Source of the DNA: a candidate division LCP-89 bacterium
GTDB taxonomy: Bacteria > Electryoneota > B3-LCP
Length of the DNA: 26,668 nt
NCBI GenBank assembly: GCA_025774735.1
Contig: JALGZU010000003.1
Location: 1 to 26,668, forward strand
Reading direction: 5' to 3'
The notes under the pieces are model-generated. The model did no database searches and had not been told where the DNA came from. It saw only the letters and a program-made list of their open reading frames with translations. The position numbers and the translations under genes are program-made. This document shows positions 23,641-26,668 of this stretch, one piece after another (the first letter of the stretch is position 1; each line of letters begins with the position of its first letter).

Positions 23641-25974
23641 TTATTCCTTCATGACCTTCACCACGGTATCCATCCAGCATTGACTGCCGGCGATCGGATC
23701 GCCGACATTGGGGATGATGGTATTCACGTGAGCGCCGTAATCGGTCCACCACCTGTTGCGGCAGTCAGACTCGTCGACGTGAACGTGGGATTTCTTACCC
23801 GAAGCGTACTCCCCCCACGCCCAATGTCCTGCATGATGGGCAATCGCAACGCATCGGGGGTGAACCCCCTCGGTGAGGTGAGCTTTGGTGATCAGTTCAC
23901 CAACGGTGGATCGCACCACGATGGTATCGCCATCCCGGATTCCGCGGGCGGCGGCCGTACTGGGGTTTAGCCAAGCCGGGTTTTCGTGGTGGAGCTCCGT
24001 AAGCCACTTGCAACCCTGTGTGCGAGAGTGGGTCTGCACCGGGACCTTGAAGGTAGTCAAGATGAGATCATCGTCCTTCATCGCCTCGTGGGCCGAGATT
24101 GGCATCCAGGCAGGGAGAGGATCGAAGCCTTTTTCTGCGAGGGTGTCGGATCGGATCTGGACCACGCCGCGCTCGTAGCTCCCGGTCAAGGCCTCGCGAT
24201 CCTGCCAGATCCCCTGCCGTTTCATGTACTCGAAGCCCCCGGCGTCCTTGATGCCGGGCGTGTTGTTGCAGGTCTCGCGGACGAATTCTTCCGCCGAGCC
24301 GAAGCCAAGATCGAGATTGAGCCTGCGCGCCAGTTCGCAGGCGACATCGATGAAGTTCCGGGCCTCGCCGAGAGGCGGGTGCATGGGTTGGCGAATATAG
24401 TACTCTGGGATTCCGTCCGGCGATGTCTTCCCCGCGCAGGTCCAGCGTTCGAGATAGGTAGCATCAGGCAGGATGAGGTCGGCGAGTTCCGTGGTCTCGC
24501 TCATGGCTACATCGACGCTAACCAAGAAGGGGACCTTGTCCTCATCAGCGAACAGGCGGGCATTGGCACGGCAATCGCCGTTCGCGTAGACCGGATTGTG
24601 GCAGAAGACGAGATAGAGATCCGGCCGCTCAGGACCTTTGTCTATCATGCTCACGATCTGGTGGGAAACTCCCCAATCTGTAATCGCAAATGCGCCTTCC
24701 TCCCCGGAAAGAATGTTTAGGCTTTTTGGAGGATCCTTTGGCTGGGGGAAGGGGAACGGATAGTTCCATTGTGGACGCAGTTTTCGGCTTCCAGTAGAAC
24801 GGACGTTTCCGGAGATCGCCCGCAGCATGTAGATGGCGCGCTGGGTCTGGACGCCGTTGTGGTGCATGAACGCGCCCCTCATACCGGTGCACATCCCCGG
24901 ACGGGACCGACCGAATTCGAGGCCAATTGAACGGATCTTTTCAGCTGGTACGTTGCTGATCCTTTCGGCCCAATCTGGGGTGTAAGGGGCGAGATGATCG
25001 TGGAGCTCCCCGACCGAGACGTTCGTGTGGTCACGAATGAATTCGCCGTCGTACAGATCGCTTTCCATCAGGACGTGACACAGGGCGAGGACAACGGCCA
25101 AGTCGGTTCCCGACTTCACGGGAATCCACTCTGAGGACTTGGCCGCGGTATTGGAAAGCCGCACATCGAAAGTGTAAATCTTCGCTCCCCGGGCCCGAGC
25201 CTCGACAAATTCGCGGGCGAAGGGAAGGTGGTTAAGGCCGGCATCAATAAAACTGCTTCCGAAGTTCAGGATGATGTTGCTGTCGCGGAAATCGGAAGCT
25301 CCTGCAACATCACCGGTCAGTCCCTTGGCGACCATTCCGGCCGTGGTGCAGATCGAGGTATGGTCGCCGATGGTTGCGGTGCCGTATAGCGGAAGGAAAT
25401 AGTTGAGCATGATCAACCAGTCGGTCCCCACCATGCGACCATAGTGAAACATGAACTTCTCCGGAGTGCCCTCGTCGCGAAGGGATTCGAGCCCCTTGAC
25501 CGGGCGCCCGGTGATCTCTCCTCCGTTCAGGAGTAGAGCCAGGGCTTCGTCCCAGGAGATCCTCCGCCACTTCCCTTCCCCGCGCCGCCCCGTGCGCTTA
25601 AGGGGATGGAGAATCCGGTCGGGATTGTAGACTTGGTTGATCCCGGCCTGCCCGCGCGGGCACAAGGTTCCGCCCGTGCTTATCATGGCGGGATGGCCTT
25701 CGATCTTTACCAGCCGACCCTCCTCGACGTAGCCGACAATGGCACATTGGGTGATGCACTGCCAGCATGCCGAAGGAATCAACTTCCGCTGCGCACCGGT
25801 TGCGGGGGAAAAATCGTTCCCGCCATGACTCAGGTCGAGATCCGATCCAACCGGTTCCGCAAAGCCGAAAGTGTCACCGGGTCGCAACATGGAACCGGAG
25901 CCGAGGGCGGCGAGTTTCAAGAAACGGCGGCGGCCAGAGGTACCGGCAAGTTCGTTATCAATGTCTGGTTTCAT
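23641..25974 (-). CDS. Tat-exported molybdopterin oxidoreductase of the DMSO reductase superfamily, Arr/Arx/Psr-like
   Basis: This is a 777-residue catalytic subunit. The N-terminus carries a twin-arginine signal (GRRRFLKLAALG, R15-R16), so the folded enzyme is exported. The [4Fe-4S] ligands are C70, C73, C77 and C105 (CX2CX3CX27C, the spacing known from ArrA and polysulfide reductases). The likely Mo ligand is C209 in GDHTSICTT. The ArrA signature RGRY and the ArxA signature GRGWG are absent; the corresponding stretch reads HYGRMVG. The ATG at 25974 has GAGGGG upstream; a TTG at 26004 is a weaker option. It follows the NrfD-like anchor by 13 bases. Polysulfide, thiosulfate, arsenate or arsenite are possible substrates; the nearby ars genes make arsenic worth testing. 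Confidence 0.92.
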   Translation of the reverse strand: MKPDIDNELAGTSGRRRFLKLAALGSGSMLRPGDTFGFAEPVGSDLDLSHGGNDFSPATGAQRKLIPSACWQCITQCAIVGYVEEGRLVKIEGHPAMISTGGTLCPRGQAGINQVYNPDRILHPLKRTGRRGEGKWRRISWDEALALLLNGGEITGRPVKGLESLRDEGTPEKFMFHYGRMVGTDWLIMLNYFLPLYGTATIGDHTSICTTAGMVAKGLTGDVAGASDFRDSNIILNFGSSFIDAGLNHLPFAREFVEARARGAKIYTFDVRLSNTAAKSSEWIPVKSGTDLAVVLALCHVLMESDLYDGEFIRDHTNVSVGELHDHLAPYTPDWAERISNVPAEKIRSIGLEFGRSRPGMCTGMRGAFMHHNGVQTQRAIYMLRAISGNVRSTGSRKLRPQWNYPFPFPQPKDPPKSLNILSGEEGAFAITDWGVSHQIVSMIDKGPERPDLYLVFCHNPVYANGDCRANARLFADEDKVPFLVSVDVAMSETTELADLILPDATYLERWTCAGKTSPDGIPEYYIRQPMHPPLGEARNFIDVACELARRLNLDLGFGSAEEFVRETCNNTPGIKDAGGFEYMKRQGIWQDREALTGSYERGVVQIRSDTLAEKGFDPLPAWMPISAHEAMKDDDLILTTFKVPVQTHSRTQGCKWLTELHHENPAWLNPSTAAARGIRDGDTIVVRSTVGELITKAHLTEGVHPRCVAIAHHAGHWAWGEYASGKKSHVHVDESDCRNRWWTDYGAHVNTIIPNVGDPIAGSQCWMDTVVKVMKE

Positions 25975-25987
25975 TTTAAAAATCCCC

Positions 25988-26668
25988 TCAACTTTGTCCG
26001 GCAAGCCGTTCGGGAAAATCCCTAATTAGACAGTTCTCAAGCGGCAGTGCCCCGAGCAGAAAGAGGCCGACAAGCCACTTGAGCGGTGCGTAGGCCTCGT
26101 CCCTGGCCCCTATCCCCCAGGCGATGAGAAGCACACCGGCGATCAACGTCGCGGTCAGGATTTCCATCCTGAGAGCCGATCTTTTCCTGCCCGGATTCGC
26201 TGAAAAGGGCCCGAGAATCGGCGGTTTTGGGTTCAGCTCAACCACCGGCACCAGTCGGAGCGCAAACAGGAAGGCAAGGATGGCGACGGCGTATGTCCCG
26301 AAAGTCAGGATCATTTCCGCCACGGTCGGCGAGTACGCGACGAGCGGCTTGGGCGTTGGCAGGTGCGGCCGGTACTGGGCGGGAACGACCAGGAGAAATC
26401 GTTTCGCCCACATCGCTGTGCCGATCGCGAGGGCGGCCGCGGCTGTCGGCCCCAGTTGGACCGATCCCCCCACAGCCTGGATGAGCAGGAACGCGAACGG
26501 CAGGACGAGCCCAGCGATCACGGTCAGCCAGAACATCACCGCGTACTCGCCGACCAGCAATGAATCGGACACGGCGCGCTCGACCGATAGGCTCGAGTAC
26601 TGCGCCGTGAGGTGTTCCGAGAACAGGAAGTACAGGTAAAGGAAGACGACGAAGGCGAGAAAGCCACC
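25988..26668 (-). CDS. NrfD/PsrC-like membrane anchor subunit, 5' end cut by window edge
   Basis: The visible 226 residues are strongly hydrophobic, with five or more membrane helices, and enter the window in frame (FLAFVVFLYLYFLFSEHL, then EYAVMFWLTVIAGLVLPF). The order of helices and the FSEHLTAQY / EYAVMFW motifs match the C-terminal half of NrfD/PsrC proteins. These sit in the cytoplasmic membrane and pass electrons between quinone and an exported Fe-S/molybdopterin enzyme. Its stop lies 13 bases before the molybdopterin subunit, confirming an operon. The expected four-cluster ferredoxin subunit is not seen and would lie upstream of this gene, beyond the window. A GTG in frame at 26572 is not the true start because the homology continues upstream of it. 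Confidence 0.88.
   Translation of the reverse strand, partial: GGFLAFVVFLYLYFLFSEHLTAQYSSLSVERAVSDSLLVGEYAVMFWLTVIAGLVLPFAFLLIQAVGGSVQLGPTAAAALAIGTAMWAKRFLLVVPAQYRPHLPTPKPLVAYSPTVAEMILTFGTYAVAILAFLFALRLVPVVELNPKPPILGPFSANPGRKRSALRMEILTATLIAGVLLIAWGIGARDEAYAPLKWLVGLFLLGALPLENCLIRDFPERLAGQS

Noticed and set aside
23641..25974. Respiratory arsenate reductase ArrA or arsenite oxidase ArxA
   Set aside because: The cluster spacing fits, but the diagnostic motifs RGRY and GRGWG are absent, so I leave the substrate open.

Overview
The window reads as chromosomal DNA from an anaerobic or facultatively anaerobic, metal-exposed bacterium. The gene families (NuoE/NuoF-GltD fusions, glutamate synthase without a glutaminase domain, WQYP-type sensor domains, PEP-synthase-like proteins, a Tat-exported molybdopterin enzyme with an NrfD partner) are typical of Desulfobacterota and neighbouring phyla such as NC10 or Nitrospirota. 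This assignment is an inference from gene content; no rRNA or universal marker gene is present.

Left block (1-4020, all minus strand): an arsenic resistance cluster. In transcription order it holds arsR (CxC type), an arsC relic of about 21 recognisable residues, a conserved protein of unknown role, a second arsR, an ArsP-type permease, a secreted ArsF-like thioredoxin-fold protein and an ArsG-like permease cut by the window edge. Two kinds of inverted-repeat operator are visible. A 49-bp direct repeat of an arsR 3' end records an old duplication or recombination.

Middle block (about 4060-22840): two 88-bp direct repeats, about 90% identical and each containing a tRNA/tmRNA 3' end, bracket 18.7 kb with the character of a genomic island. 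Within it are a minus-strand histidine kinase / sigma-54 response regulator / metallophosphoesterase set, a kilobase with no convincing gene, and a plus-strand run of eight genes. These are a small Cys protein, a NuoE-like protein with zinc-ribbon tail, a NuoF-GltD fusion, a NuoG-N-like ferredoxin, a glutaminase-less glutamate synthase, two PEP-synthase-like proteins and a glutamate dehydrogenase. A near-consensus -24/-12 promoter precedes the plus-strand run.

The most unusual parts are in this run. The second PEP-synthase-like protein carries an N-terminal sensor domain related to the one in the histidine kinase and a C-terminal nucleotidyltransferase domain. The glutamate dehydrogenase has Gln in place of its catalytic Lys. 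The glutamate synthase has no glutaminase partner here. Together these suggest a nitrogen/carbon/redox module whose sensing domain is used by both a transcriptional kinase and an enzyme-like effector.

Right block (23237-26668, minus strand): an Old Yellow Enzyme relic, a Tat-dependent molybdopterin oxidoreductase with the cysteine spacing of the Arr/Psr group, and the C-terminal part of its NrfD-like membrane anchor. Without the island, this operon would lie next to the ars cluster in the same orientation.
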